A stretch of DNA of 21,670 nt from Methylotenera_A sp046598525 (lineage in GTDB: Bacteria > Pseudomonadota > Gammaproteobacteria > Burkholderiales > Methylophilaceae): the NCBI GenBank assembly GCA_046598525.1, contig JBKJIJ010000023.1:1-21670 (forward strand), written 5' to 3'. How positions within the stretch are numbered: position 1 is the stretch's first letter; every line of letters starts with the position of its first letter. The notes beneath the pieces are model-generated. The model saw only the letters and a list, made by a program, of their open reading frames with translations. It was not told the origin of the DNA and did not search any database. The translations under genes and the position numbers were made by a program. This document shows, piece by piece, positions 6,921-14,978 of the stretch.

Positions 6921-8258
6921 ATGAGTTTACAAGATGTTTTAGTGCCGGATATTGGCAACTTTGATAGCGTTGACGTGATTGAAGTGCTGGTTAAAGCGGG
7001 TGACACGATTGCTAAAGATGATTCACTGGTGACAGTGGAATCAGATAAAGCGTCAATGGATATTCCTGCGCCGTTTGCTGGCATGGTTAAAGAAGTAAAA
7101 TTAAAAGTGGGCGATAAAATCGCACAAGGGCATTTGATTTTAATTTTAGAGGCCGACACGGCGGTAGCAAGCGCACCAGCGGCTGAGGTTAAAGCGCCTG
7201 CACCAGTCGCTGCACCAAAAGAAGCGATTGCGGCAGCGATTCCAGAGCCATCGCGCCCTGCCCCAGAACCACCAAAGCAAGTGCAACCAGCGCATCAACC
7301 TTTACCAGTGGGCGAAAGTATTGTAACTAATGACGGTAAAACATCGCACGCCAGCCCTTCTGTGCGCAAGTTTGCGCGTGAATTAGGTGTTAACTTAGCC
7401 TTTGTAAAAGGCAGCGCCGCTAAAAATCGCATTACGCAAGCCGATATTCAGGCGTTTGTTAAAGGCGAGCTTGCCAAACCACGCACTGAGAATATGGGCG
7501 CTGGTTTAGGTAGCCTTGCTACCTTGCCAATGCCAGTGATTGATTTCAGCCAGTTTGGCGAGATTGTATCTAAACCATTATCGCGCATTAAAAAGATTTC
7601 TGGCGCAAACCTGCACAGAAACTGGGTAACCGCACCGCATGTTACGCAATTTGACCAAGCCGACATTACCGATTTAGAAGATTTTAGAAAATCGATGCAA
7701 GCGGATGCTGAAAAACGTGGCGTTAAGCTGACTATGCTGGCTTTTTTGATTAAAGCGTCTGTGAATGCATTAAAAGCCTATCCAAATTTCAACTCTTCAC
7801 TTTCGCCTGATGGTGATAGCTTAATTTTAAAAAATTACTTTAATATTGGCTTTGCTTGCGATACGCCAGATGGTTTGGTTGTACCGGTTGTGAAAGATGT
7901 GCAGCAAAAAGATGTGTTGGATATTGCACGCGATTTGGGTGAATTATCAACTAAAGCGCGCGAACGCAAATTAAAAGTAGATGAAATGCAAGGCGGTTGC
8001 TTTACGATTTCTAGCTTAGGCGGAATTGGCGGCACTATGTTTACGCCAATTATCAATTGCCCAGAAGTGGCGATTTTAGGCGTTTCGCGCTCATCCATGC
8101 AGCCAGTGTTTGACGACAAAACTAAAACATTTGAGCCACGCTTAATCTTGCCAATGTCACTTTCTTACGACCATCGGGTGGTTGACGGTGCCGATGGCGC
8201 ACGTTTTACCAGCCATATGCGCATGATGTTATCTGACGTACGTCGCTTACTGCTTTAA
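6921..8258 (+). CDS. aceF: Pyruvate dehydrogenase E2, dihydrolipoamide acetyltransferase
   Basis: A 445-residue E2p that carries the acetyl group on a lipoyl arm, transfers it to CoA and forms the core of the complex. Domains in order: one lipoyl domain, residues 1-78, with the lipoylated Lys43 in ESDKASMD; a linker rich in Ala, Pro and Glu, about 79-140; a peripheral-subunit-binding domain, about 144-182 (ASPSVRKFARELGV); a second short linker; and the catalytic domain from about 215. The C-terminus carries SYDHRVVDGADG with His418 and Asp422, the acyltransferase active site. Only one lipoyl domain is present, against three in E. coli. GGAG lies 6 bases before the ATG. The catalytic end (MLSDVRRLLL) is intact. 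A hairpin terminator follows at 8304, so lpd may be read from its own promoter. Confidence 0.97.
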   Translation: MSLQDVLVPDIGNFDSVDVIEVLVKAGDTIAKDDSLVTVESDKASMDIPAPFAGMVKEVKLKVGDKIAQGHLILILEADTAVASAPAAEVKAPAPVAAPKEAIAAAIPEPSRPAPEPPKQVQPAHQPLPVGESIVTNDGKTSHASPSVRKFARELGVNLAFVKGSAAKNRITQADIQAFVKGELAKPRTENMGAGLGSLATLPMPVIDFSQFGEIVSKPLSRIKKISGANLHRNWVTAPHVTQFDQADITDLEDFRKSMQADAEKRGVKLTMLAFLIKASVNALKAYPNFNSSLSPDGDSLILKNYFNIGFACDTPDGLVVPVVKDVQQKDVLDIARDLGELSTKARERKLKVDEMQGGCFTISSLGGIGGTMFTPIINCPEVAILGVSRSSMQPVFDDKTKTFEPRLILPMSLSYDHRVVDGADGARFTSHMRMMLSDVRRLLL

Positions 8259-8303
8259 TTTACTTTTCACCTTTAAATTGCACTACTTAAGTGCAAGCCA
8301 CCC

Positions 8304-8352
8304 AAAAAGCATCCATTATTTGGCCACTTATGCTAAGTAATGGGTGCTTTTT
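8304..8352 (+). terminator. Rho-independent terminator after aceF
   Basis: AAAAAGCATCCATTA (8304-8318) is complementary to TAATGGGTGCTTTTT (about 8338-8352), with one G-T pair, around a loop of about 19 bases. The stem ends in a T-run on plus and an A-run on the other side, so it may also act on the minus strand. It separates aceEF from the protease and lpd. Confidence 0.75.
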
Positions 8353-8391
8353 CGTTTAAAACGCCTGTTAAATAGCTGGTATGACAATTGC

Positions 8392-8407
8392 TACTAATTA
8401 ATTAGTA
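8392..8407. promoter_or_regulatory. 16-bp perfect palindrome upstream of the protease gene
   Basis: TACTAATTAATTAGTA is a perfect 16-bp palindrome about 107 bases before the protease ATG. Its AT-rich dyad is operator-like; nothing in the window names its binding protein. Confidence 0.35.
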
Positions 8408-8479
8408 CTTAATGTTGGCTAGCACCCATATCTATTAAGTATTATTTTGTATCATGACCTAGTGCTACCGAAAATACTG

Positions 8480-8497
8480 AGTAATACCGATATTACT
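8480..8497. promoter_or_regulatory. Inverted repeat just before the protease ribosome-binding site
   Basis: AGTAATA (8480-8486) and TATTACT (8491-8497) are perfect arms around a CCGA loop, ending 8 bases before the GGGGA ribosome-binding site. It could be a small mRNA hairpin or an operator. Confidence 0.35.
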
Positions 8498-8514
8498 GAC
8501 GATTGGGGATTATC

Positions 8515-9551
8515 ATGGCAAGGTTTGTACCTGCATTATTATTTTCCACTGGATTATTATCTGGCCTGTGTTTGCTGACAGCGCCCCCTATTTATGCCGC
8601 TCCCACCGATGAACTAGTGCAGAAAATTAGCGCGCATGTGGTTAAAGTGCAAGTTGGGCTTGCCAACGGCGGTTATGGTTTAGGCTCAGGCGTTGTCATC
8701 GCTAAAGATCAAGTTGTCACCAATTGTCATGTAGTGGCAGATGCGGTTTCAGTCAGCATAAACACCAATGGCGAAAATTACAGCGCCAGCGCGCTTAAGT
8801 CAGACTGGCACCACGATTTGTGCATATTAACGGTGGCAGGGCTAAAAGCGCCAATCGCCACGTTTGGTTCTAGCGAAAATCTTAAGTATGAACAGCCCGT
8901 TTATACCGTTGGTTTTGCCAATTCCCCCCCCGCCCCAATGGTACGTTTGGCTTTGTAAAAGGCTTATACCCAATGGATGACAGCGTAGTGATTAGAGCCA
9001 GCAACGCCTTTAGAATGGGCGATAGTGGCGGCGGCATGTTTGACGATGCGGGCAATTTAGTGGGTATTGTTACCGTTAAAAGCCCAGGCCGCGATGCGTT
9101 TTATTACAATATGTCGGTTGAGTGGGTACAACGTTTAATGAGCAAAACCGAACAGCCAATTATTAGCAAAAGTGAGTTACCATTTTGGGCACAATCTGCC
9201 GAAAAATGGCCATTTTTTATGAAAATTGTGCAGCCACTTAAAACAGCCGATTGGGCTGCCTTACAAACAATCGCCAGCACTTGGGCTGAACAAGAGCCGC
9301 AAACCACAGAAGCGTTATTTTATCGTGCGGTGGCTGAATATAGCTTAAAAAATACTGCATACGCTGAGCTCTATTTAAACCAAGTGGTCGCCAGCAATGG
9401 TAATCACAGCAGTGCCTTGTTTTATTTGGGCTTAATTGCAGAGCAAAATGGCAAGCATATGGAAGCCTTAAGTTTAGTGGCTGCACTAGATACGCTTGAT
9501 ATTAATACCGCCAACGATCTTAAATCGGCTATTGGTATCAAAGCCGATTAA
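8515..9551 (+). pseudogene. Secreted trypsin-like serine protease with TPR-like tail, frameshifted at a poly-C tract
   Basis: Two adjacent frames encode one protease: 8515-8958 (ends at TAA) and the continuation from about 8937 to 9551. Residues 1-28 form a signal peptide with likely cleavage after PPIYA. The first part carries catalytic His72 (VVTNCHVV) and Asp101 (WHHDLCIL). The catalytic Ser (MGDSGGGMF) is encoded at 9024-9026 in the second frame. Past the protease domain, about 90 residues look like TPR helices (ALFYRAVAEYSLKNTAYAEL). The frames break at a run of eight C (8924-8931); nine C would restore one frame, giving GFANSPPRPNGTFGF. I chose ATG 8515 over an in-frame TTG at 8503 because GGGGA lies 5 bases before it. 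It may be a true pseudogene, a phase-variable gene or a sequencing error. As read, the product lacks the catalytic Ser. Confidence 0.8.
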
Positions 9552-9557
9552 TCAAAA

Positions 9558-9598
9558 AAAATCGCCAATATCTCAAATTAATTTGGGTTATTGGCGAT
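9558..9598 (-). terminator. Hairpin with minus-strand T-run between protease and lpd
   Basis: ATCGCCAATA (9561-9570) pairs with TATTGGCGAT (9589-9598). A second inner stem, CAAATT/AATTTG, extends the dyad after a three-base mismatch. On the minus strand the stem is followed by eight T (complement of A 9553-9560), a classical terminator. On plus there is no T-run. The strong signal therefore faces a transcript coming from the right, where no minus-strand gene is evident. Confidence 0.65.
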
Positions 9599-9697
9599 AA
9601 CTTCACTGTTATTTCTATGGTGCTTGCTTGTTCACAGCCTGCATCTATCAAACAATCACCTTCAACTCTATACTTTTGCTTAATGCTTAAAAATGCC
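9558..9697 (-). ncRNA. Candidate small RNA antisense to the lpd leader
   Basis: On the minus strand, TTGCTT (9728-9733) and TATCAT (9705-9710) are 17 bases apart, matching sigma-70 spacing. The predicted start near 9697 would give a transcript of about 140 bases ending at the 9558-9598 terminator. No convincing coding frame lies in it. This is a prediction from promoter-terminator geometry only. The 9599-9747 stretch otherwise holds the lpd leader on plus. Confidence 0.25.
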
Positions 9698-9747
9698 CGC
9701 TTTAATGATAAAATTATGCTTATATTTAAGCAAAACAAAGGTTAAGC

Positions 9748-11541
9748 ATGAGCGATTTAGTGGATATTTTAGTGCCCGATATTGGTAATTTTGACAGTGT
9801 GGATATTATTGAGATATTGGTAAAAATTGGCGATGTGATTGCTGTAGATGATTCGCTCATCACAGTTGAATCAGACAAAGCATCGATGGATATCCCCTCA
9901 TCCCACGCTGGCGTGGTAAAAGAAATCAAAGTTAAAGTGGGCGATAAAGTCGCTAAAGGCTCATTTATTGTAGTGATTGCACCTGAAACCAAAGCAGACG
10001 CAGCACCGACTATTGCCGAAAAAGTGCCTGTGGCGAATGAGCCTTTAGTAATGGCGCCTGTAGCGGCCCCAAAACCTGCTGCTGCAACAGGCAATAGCGA
10101 TATTAATACGCAAGTCGTGGTGTTAGGCTCTGGCCCTGGCGGTTACACCGCGGCATTTAGAGCGGCCGATCTTGGCTTAAACGTCGTATTAATTGAGCGT
10201 TATCCAACATTGGGCGGTGTTTGTTTAAACGTAGGTTGCATTCCTTCTAAAGCCTTATTACATACAGCCAAAGTGATTACAGAGGCCGAAGAAACGGCGC
10301 ATCATGGTGTAAGTTTTAGCGCACCAAACATTGATTTAGAAGCCCTACGCAATTGGAAAAGTAATGATGTAGTCGCCAAACTAACTGGCGGCTTGGCGCA
10401 AATGGCCAAACAACGCGGCGTTACAGTGGTTGTGGGCGTTGGTGCGTTTACCAGCGCAAATCAAATCGCCGTAACCGATAATGATGGCAAAATAACTACA
10501 GTCGGTTTCGAAAACGCGATTATTGCGGCAGGCTCACAAGCCACTAAATTCCCCGGTCTTGACCAAATGACAACTGCTGATGAGCGCATTATGGATTCAA
10601 CTGGCGCATTAGCACTGGCCGATATTCCTAAACGCATGCTGGTTATTGGCGGCGGCATTATTGGCTTAGAAATGGGCACCGTTTACGATGCGCTAGGCAC
10701 CAAAGTAAGCGTAGTCGAATTTATGGATGGCTTGGTACAAGGCTGCGATCGCGATTTAGTGCGCCCACTGCAAAAGCGCATGGAAAAACGCTTTGAAGCC
10801 ATTATGCTTTCAACCAAAGTCGCTAAAATGGAAGCCAAACCAGATGGTATTCATGTTACTTTTGAGGGCGAAGCAGCGCCAAAAGAATCGCAAATTTATG
10901 ACCGCGTATTAGTTTCAATCGGCCGCCGTCCAAACGGTAAAAATATTGGTGCCGAATTAGCAGGCGTGGCGGTAGATGAGCGCGGTTTTATTGCCGTGGA
11001 TAAACAAATGCGTACTAAAGATTTAAATGGAAATAGCGTAGCGCATATTTTTGCCATCGGCGATATTGTCGGCCAGCCAATGTTGGCGCACAAAGCCACG
11101 CACGAAGGCAAAGTGGCGGCCGAAGTAATTGCTGGGCACAAAGTAGAATTTCAAGCCGCTTGCATTCCTTCTGTCGCCTACACAGATCCAGAAATCGCTT
11201 GGGCAGGTGTAACCGAAATTGAAGCCAAAGCCAAAGCCATTGAGTATGAAAAAGCCAGCTTCCCATGGGCTGCCAGCGGCCGCGCTATCTCGGTTGCGCG
11301 CACAGAAGGCATCACTAAATTAATTTTCGATAAAACTACCCATCGTATAATTGGCGCAGGCATTGTTGGTGTAAATGCTGGTGAATTATTAGCAGAGGCA
11401 GTATTAGCCATTGAAATGGGCGCCGATGCACATGATTTAGGCTTAACCATTCATGCCCACCCCACATTATCTGAAACCGTTTGTTTTGCAGCTGAGATGA
11501 AAGAAGGTACGATTACAGACTTGTACATCAAGAAAAGATAG
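9748..11541 (+). CDS. lpdA: Dihydrolipoamide dehydrogenase (E3) with N-terminal lipoyl domain
   Basis: A 597-residue flavoprotein that reoxidises the lipoyl arm of E2 with NAD+. Residues 1-78 form a lipoyl domain (Lys44 in ESDKASMD), then an Ala/Pro linker to about 115. The E3 core follows. GSGPGG (127-132) binds FAD; GGVCLNVGCIPSK holds the redox disulfide Cys159-Cys164; VIGGGIIGLEMG binds NAD; IHAHPTLSE holds the His571-Glu576 catalytic pair. Most E3 enzymes have about 475 residues. The extra lipoyl domain is known from betaproteobacterial PDH complexes such as those of Neisseria and Cupriavidus. That domain is strikingly like the one in aceF, sharing LVPDIGNFDSVD and ESDKASMDIP. AAGG lies 6 bases before ATG. 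The gene is separated from aceF by the broken protease gene. Confidence 0.96.
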   Translation: MSDLVDILVPDIGNFDSVDIIEILVKIGDVIAVDDSLITVESDKASMDIPSSHAGVVKEIKVKVGDKVAKGSFIVVIAPETKADAAPTIAEKVPVANEPLVMAPVAAPKPAAATGNSDINTQVVVLGSGPGGYTAAFRAADLGLNVVLIERYPTLGGVCLNVGCIPSKALLHTAKVITEAEETAHHGVSFSAPNIDLEALRNWKSNDVVAKLTGGLAQMAKQRGVTVVVGVGAFTSANQIAVTDNDGKITTVGFENAIIAAGSQATKFPGLDQMTTADERIMDSTGALALADIPKRMLVIGGGIIGLEMGTVYDALGTKVSVVEFMDGLVQGCDRDLVRPLQKRMEKRFEAIMLSTKVAKMEAKPDGIHVTFEGEAAPKESQIYDRVLVSIGRRPNGKNIGAELAGVAVDERGFIAVDKQMRTKDLNGNSVAHIFAIGDIVGQPMLAHKATHEGKVAAEVIAGHKVEFQAACIPSVAYTDPEIAWAGVTEIEAKAKAIEYEKASFPWAASGRAISVARTEGITKLIFDKTTHRIIGAGIVGVNAGELLAEAVLAIEMGADAHDLGLTIHAHPTLSETVCFAAEMKEGTITDLYIKKR

Positions 11542-11578
11542 TTTCACCCTTTAAACCTAATAAGAAAGAATAATAAAA

Positions 11579-12142
11579 ATGCAAAAAACTCGTCAATTAG
11601 TGGTTATTTCTCTCGCTTTACAAACGCTATTAACCGGCTGCGCCAGTATCACCAAAGATTCAAATCAGCCGGTCAAAATAGAAACCTATTCTAAAAATAA
11701 TGCGGCTATAAACGGCGCAAAATGCACGGCAAAAAATGAGCGTGGAGAATGGGTAGCAACGGCTCCAGGCAATTTAGTTGTACATCGTTCGGGCGATAAT
11801 TTATCGGTTATTTGTGAAAAAGAAGGTGAGCAGCCGGGGCATGCAACGGTGGTTTCTAGGGCTAATGGCGGCATGTTTGGCAATATTTTATTCGGCGGCG
11901 GTATTGGTGCCATTATTGACCATAATAAAGGCACAGCTTACAGCTATCCCGATTGGATTCGCGTAATTATGGGTGACAACTTAGTATATGACCGAAAAAA
12001 CAATAAAGAGAATGAAGTGATGTTAGGTCAAAGCGCATCGCCTGAACAATTAAAGAAAATTGAACAAGAAAAATTAGCGCTAGAAAAAGCGGCGGCTGAA
12101 AAAGCAGCCAAATCCGCATCAAAAGAAGCGGCTAAACCTTAA
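11579..12142 (+). CDS. Putative lipoprotein of unknown function
   Basis: A 187-residue protein with a lipoprotein signal peptide: positively charged start, hydrophobic core and lipobox LLTG-Cys21. After lipidation it would sit in the outer or inner membrane facing the periplasm; Ala at +2 after the cysteine does not suggest inner-membrane retention. The body has a beta-rich region with two further cysteines (GAKCTAK, SVICEK) and a Gly-rich stretch (GGMFGNILFGGGIGAIIDH) followed by SYPDWIRVIMG. This Gly-rich-Asp-Tyr-Pro layout occurs in several hypothetical proteobacterial lipoproteins. The last 35 residues are an Ala/Lys/Glu-rich helix or low-complexity tail. It lies 37 bases after lpd and 9-12 bases before the next gene, so it may be expressed with either. 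Function unknown. Confidence 0.8.
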   Translation: MQKTRQLVVISLALQTLLTGCASITKDSNQPVKIETYSKNNAAINGAKCTAKNERGEWVATAPGNLVVHRSGDNLSVICEKEGEQPGHATVVSRANGGMFGNILFGGGIGAIIDHNKGTAYSYPDWIRVIMGDNLVYDRKNNKENEVMLGQSASPEQLKKIEQEKLALEKAAAEKAAKSASKEAAKP

Positions 12143-12154
12143 TGGAGTCTTTTG

Positions 12155-13522
12155 GTGGCTAATAACGTTTTTTTTAATGCCTTAACTGCCATTGTATCAA
12201 TCGACAGAGTCTTTACCGACCCTGTCGATTGCTATGCGTATGCTTACGATAATTCGCGCAATTATCACAACCCAATTGCTGTGGTTTTTCCGCTAACAAC
12301 AGAAGAAATACAGGCAGTTATTCTGCTTTGCAACAGTCATAAAGTACCTGTTGTGCCGCGCGGTCGTGGCACTGGCACGGCTGGCGGCAGCGTGCCTGAG
12401 GCTGGCGGCGTGGTGATGTCACTAGAGCGCATGCAAACCATTATCAGCATTGACCCTGATAATCGCATGGCGATTATTGAGCCGGGTGTGCTGAATCAGG
12501 TATTACAAGATGCGATTAAGCCAGTTGGATTTTTTTGGCCGCCAGACCCATCTAGCGCGGCCTATTGCAGCATTGGCGGCAATTTAGCCACTTGCGCCGC
12601 AGGCCCGCATGCCGTTAAATATGGCGTAGCGCGTGACCATGTTTTAGGCTTAAAAGCAGTCACAGGCAATGGCGATATTATTAAAACTGGCTGCTACACC
12701 AGCAAAGGCGTGGTTGGCTACGATTTAACGCGCTTAATTGTGGGCTCTGAGGGCACACTGGCTGTGATTACCGAAGCCACCTTAAAACTCACCCCTTTAC
12801 CCAAAAACACAGGCGGCTTAACGGCTGAGTTTGTAGATACTTATAGTTGCGCCAAAGCGATTGCTGCGATTATGGCGCAGCCATATACACCAAGCGCATT
12901 AGAATTTTTGGATAATGGTGCGCTCAACCTAATCCGTAGCCGCCATCAAAATTTGTTGCCAGAAAACGCTAAAGCTTACTTGATGATTGAAGTAGACGGC
13001 TCAAGCCAAGAAATAATTGAAGCCACTGAGGCGATTTTGCAAGCCTGCCAAGTGGATGGCTTAATTGAAGCCAAGCCTGCGTTAGATACCAAAGCGTTAT
13101 GGGCGGCGCGCAAAGCGCTATCACCTTTATTAAAAGATATTGCGCCTAAAAAAATCAACGAAGATATCGCTGTTCCTGTTTCGCACTTGCCGGAATTATT
13201 AACAGGTTTAGAAAAACTGGCGGCGCAATATCAAATCAGCAACGTAAATTTTGGCCACGCTGGCAATGGCAATATTCATGTGAATTTATTGGTTAACCCA
13301 AACGATGCAGAGGAAATGCAACGTGCTTATGCCTGCTTAGATGAAGTGTTTAGTTTGGTGTTATCGTTGCAAGGCACGCTATCAGGCGAGCATGGCGTTG
13401 GCATGGCAAAGCGGCCATTTATATCGCGCGAAATTGACGCCACAACAATGGCGTTAATGAAGCAAATTAAACTAACTTTTGACCCGAATAATATTTTAAA
13501 TCCGGGTAAGCTATTTCCCTAA
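12155..13522 (+). CDS. FAD-binding oxidoreductase, GlcD/D-lactate dehydrogenase type
   Basis: A flavoprotein of about 455 residues in the VAO/PCMH superfamily that oxidises a 2-hydroxy acid such as D-lactate or glycolate. The FAD_binding_4 domain carries VPRGRGTGTAGGSVPEAGG near residue 70 and WPPDPSSAAYCSIGGNLATC, then CAAGPHAVKYGVARDHVLG. The C-terminal FAD-oxidase domain carries NFGHAGNGNIHVNLLV and LSGEHGVGMAKRPFI, with the conserved His residues of the substrate and metal site. The length fits GlcD or bacterial LDHD-like proteins. No GlcE or GlcF partner follows, which favours a stand-alone D-lactate or related dehydrogenase; the substrate is uncertain. I chose GTG 12155, 7 bases after GGAG; TTG 12152 directly before it is the alternative. 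It ends at a convergent hairpin. Confidence 0.88.
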   Translation: MANNVFFNALTAIVSIDRVFTDPVDCYAYAYDNSRNYHNPIAVVFPLTTEEIQAVILLCNSHKVPVVPRGRGTGTAGGSVPEAGGVVMSLERMQTIISIDPDNRMAIIEPGVLNQVLQDAIKPVGFFWPPDPSSAAYCSIGGNLATCAAGPHAVKYGVARDHVLGLKAVTGNGDIIKTGCYTSKGVVGYDLTRLIVGSEGTLAVITEATLKLTPLPKNTGGLTAEFVDTYSCAKAIAAIMAQPYTPSALEFLDNGALNLIRSRHQNLLPENAKAYLMIEVDGSSQEIIEATEAILQACQVDGLIEAKPALDTKALWAARKALSPLLKDIAPKKINEDIAVPVSHLPELLTGLEKLAAQYQISNVNFGHAGNGNIHVNLLVNPNDAEEMQRAYACLDEVFSLVLSLQGTLSGEHGVGMAKRPFISREIDATTMALMKQIKLTFDPNNILNPGKLFP

Positions 13523-13534
13523 AACGGGTTATTA

Positions 13535-13566
13535 CCTTAACTAATAAGAGCAAGAATTAGTTAAGG
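13535..13566. terminator. Convergent stem-loop, 11-bp stem
   Basis: CCTTAACTAAT (13535-13545) and ATTAGTTAAGG (13556-13566) form a perfect 11-bp stem with a 10-base loop. It overlaps the stop codon of the SPOR gene (13561-13563) and lies between convergent genes. There is no T-run, so termination strength is uncertain. Confidence 0.5.
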
Positions 13567-14226
13567 GCAAGCCGCCACTTTCAGCTCACTGCCCACAAAT
13601 TCTGGGCTTACTTTTTGCAACTCTAAAGCCGCTTCTGGCGATACCGCTTTTACCAGCAAGCTAGAAATATTTTTACCTTGGCTGCGCAAGGCTTTGGTGG
13701 CGCCTTTTACGCCTTTGGCTTGTAAATCGTTTAGCAGATTAGTGGCCAACTTTTCATCCTGAAACAATCCAAACGATATGGCATGGCGCCATTGTGAATC
13801 TTGCACCACAAATATCTCACCAATGCCCAATGCTTTAATTTCTTCTGCTTTTTGTTGCGCCAATTGCGCATTTTTTAACGGTGGGTAATACACCCAAAAG
13901 CGCCTATCGGCTTGCCCAATATTCGATTGCTTGGCAACACCTTCTAAGCCAAGCTTAGCCAATGCCACCTGCGCCGAAGGTAAATTGTTGGTTGTAAAAT
14001 TACCCCACTCATAACAGCTGGTTGATGGCGTTTCTACAACTGGCGCGGTTGGCAAAGCGGCCACTTTTTTAGGCATGGCTTCTAATGCTTTTGCATCTAA
14101 AATCTTCAGTTTTTCTGGGCTAATCGGCGCATTAGTTTGCACCGGTTTTGGCGCAATAATATCTCGATTAAAATAAGTCAACAAACCGACATTTACCAAT
14201 AGCAACAACCCTAACAGCCACTTCAT
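13561..14226 (-). CDS. SPOR-domain membrane-anchored protein
   Basis: A 221-residue protein with one N-terminal membrane segment (residues 3-19, WLLGLLLLVNVGLLTYF) that puts the rest in the periplasm. After a Pro-rich linker come two stretches with SPOR-like strand-helix-strand character: about 71-115 (CYEWGNFTTN to RRFWVYYPP) and about 147-180 (WRHAISFGLFQDEKLATNLL). SPOR domains bind denuded peptidoglycan glycan strands at division sites, so a role near the septum is likely but inferred. It is the last gene of the birA-coaX operon and overlaps coaX by four bases (ATGA), which implies translational coupling. The same birA-coaX-SPOR order is familiar in betaproteobacteria. Confidence 0.8.
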   Translation of the reverse strand: MKWLLGLLLLVNVGLLTYFNRDIIAPKPVQTNAPISPEKLKILDAKALEAMPKKVAALPTAPVVETPSTSCYEWGNFTTNNLPSAQVALAKLGLEGVAKQSNIGQADRRFWVYYPPLKNAQLAQQKAEEIKALGIGEIFVVQDSQWRHAISFGLFQDEKLATNLLNDLQAKGVKGATKALRSQGKNISSLLVKAVSPEAALELQKVSPEFVGSELKVAACP

Positions 14227-14978
14227 ATGTACTCTTTCTGTAATAGTGCCAAGCCTTGCAAAACAAGGTTTTCGGCTATCATAACGCGTTTTTCATCTAC
14301 TTTTAAATGCGCCGATATCGCGCCTGCAATTGTAGTCGCATCGCCGCCGCTAATTAGCAACTTTGGTGCAAAGCCACACTGTTTTTCAAGCTGCTGCAAC
14401 ATGACTAAAATAGCGCCAGTTGCGGCATTTAGGCAGCCTGTTTGAATGGCATTTTGGGTATTAAGCGGAAAAGCACTATGCGCGCCCTCACCCACTTTTA
14501 ATTGCGCGGTATTGTGCGTTAAAGAGGCTTGCATTAAGCGCAAACCGGGCGTAATAGTACCGCCCAAAAACAGTCCTTTGCCACTTTCATCTTTTACTAA
14601 GCAATCAATGGTGATGGCCGTGCCTGCATTAATCACCAAAGTAGCCTGTTTATTGATATGCCAAGCTGCAATAAGCGCTGCCCAGCGGTCTGCGCCTAAC
14701 TTTTCGGCTTGCTCATAGTGATTAATCACATCGCACGCTTCATGTTTTGCAACAATAAAGTTTGCTTTCAGTGGCGAAACTATTTGCGTAATTTGCTGCG
14801 CCAATAAATCACCTGCCACATTGGCAATCAGCACTTTAGTGGCTTTTTGTGCCGCCTGCTTCAAGGCAGATGCCGCTAAATCACCATTAAAACAAGCTGC
14901 TGGCGATTGCATTTCACCTGCGCTATTAACAAGCGCCCATTTGGTACGGCTATTGCCGCAATCAATCACCAATAGCAT
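14223..14978 (-). CDS. coaX: Type III pantothenate kinase
   Basis: A 251-residue cytoplasmic kinase that phosphorylates pantothenate, the first step of CoA biosynthesis. It belongs to the ASKHA fold. IDCGNSRTKWALV (Asp6) forms the phosphate-binding loop; GADRWAALIAAW (residues 95-106) contains Asp97 and Arg98; INAGTAITIDCL contains Asp125; GGTITPGLRLM follows. All key motifs of CoaX are visible and the length is typical. The start codon overlaps the birA stop by one base (TAATG) and the stop overlaps the SPOR gene start (ATGA), giving a compact three-gene unit. The reverse-strand frames seen over this gene are shadows. Confidence 0.95.
   Translation of the reverse strand: MLLVIDCGNSRTKWALVNSAGEMQSPAACFNGDLAASALKQAAQKATKVLIANVAGDLLAQQITQIVSPLKANFIVAKHEACDVINHYEQAEKLGADRWAALIAAWHINKQATLVINAGTAITIDCLVKDESGKGLFLGGTITPGLRLMQASLTHNTAQLKVGEGAHSAFPLNTQNAIQTGCLNAATGAILVMLQQLEKQCGFAPKLLISGGDATTIAGAISAHLKVDEKRVMIAENLVLQGLALLQKEYI

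Noticed and set aside
8931..8958. Programmed ribosomal frameshift at the protease poly-C
   Set aside because: No downstream stem-loop or upstream Shine-Dalgarno-like stimulator was evident and the protease family is not known for it; homopolymer length change is simpler.
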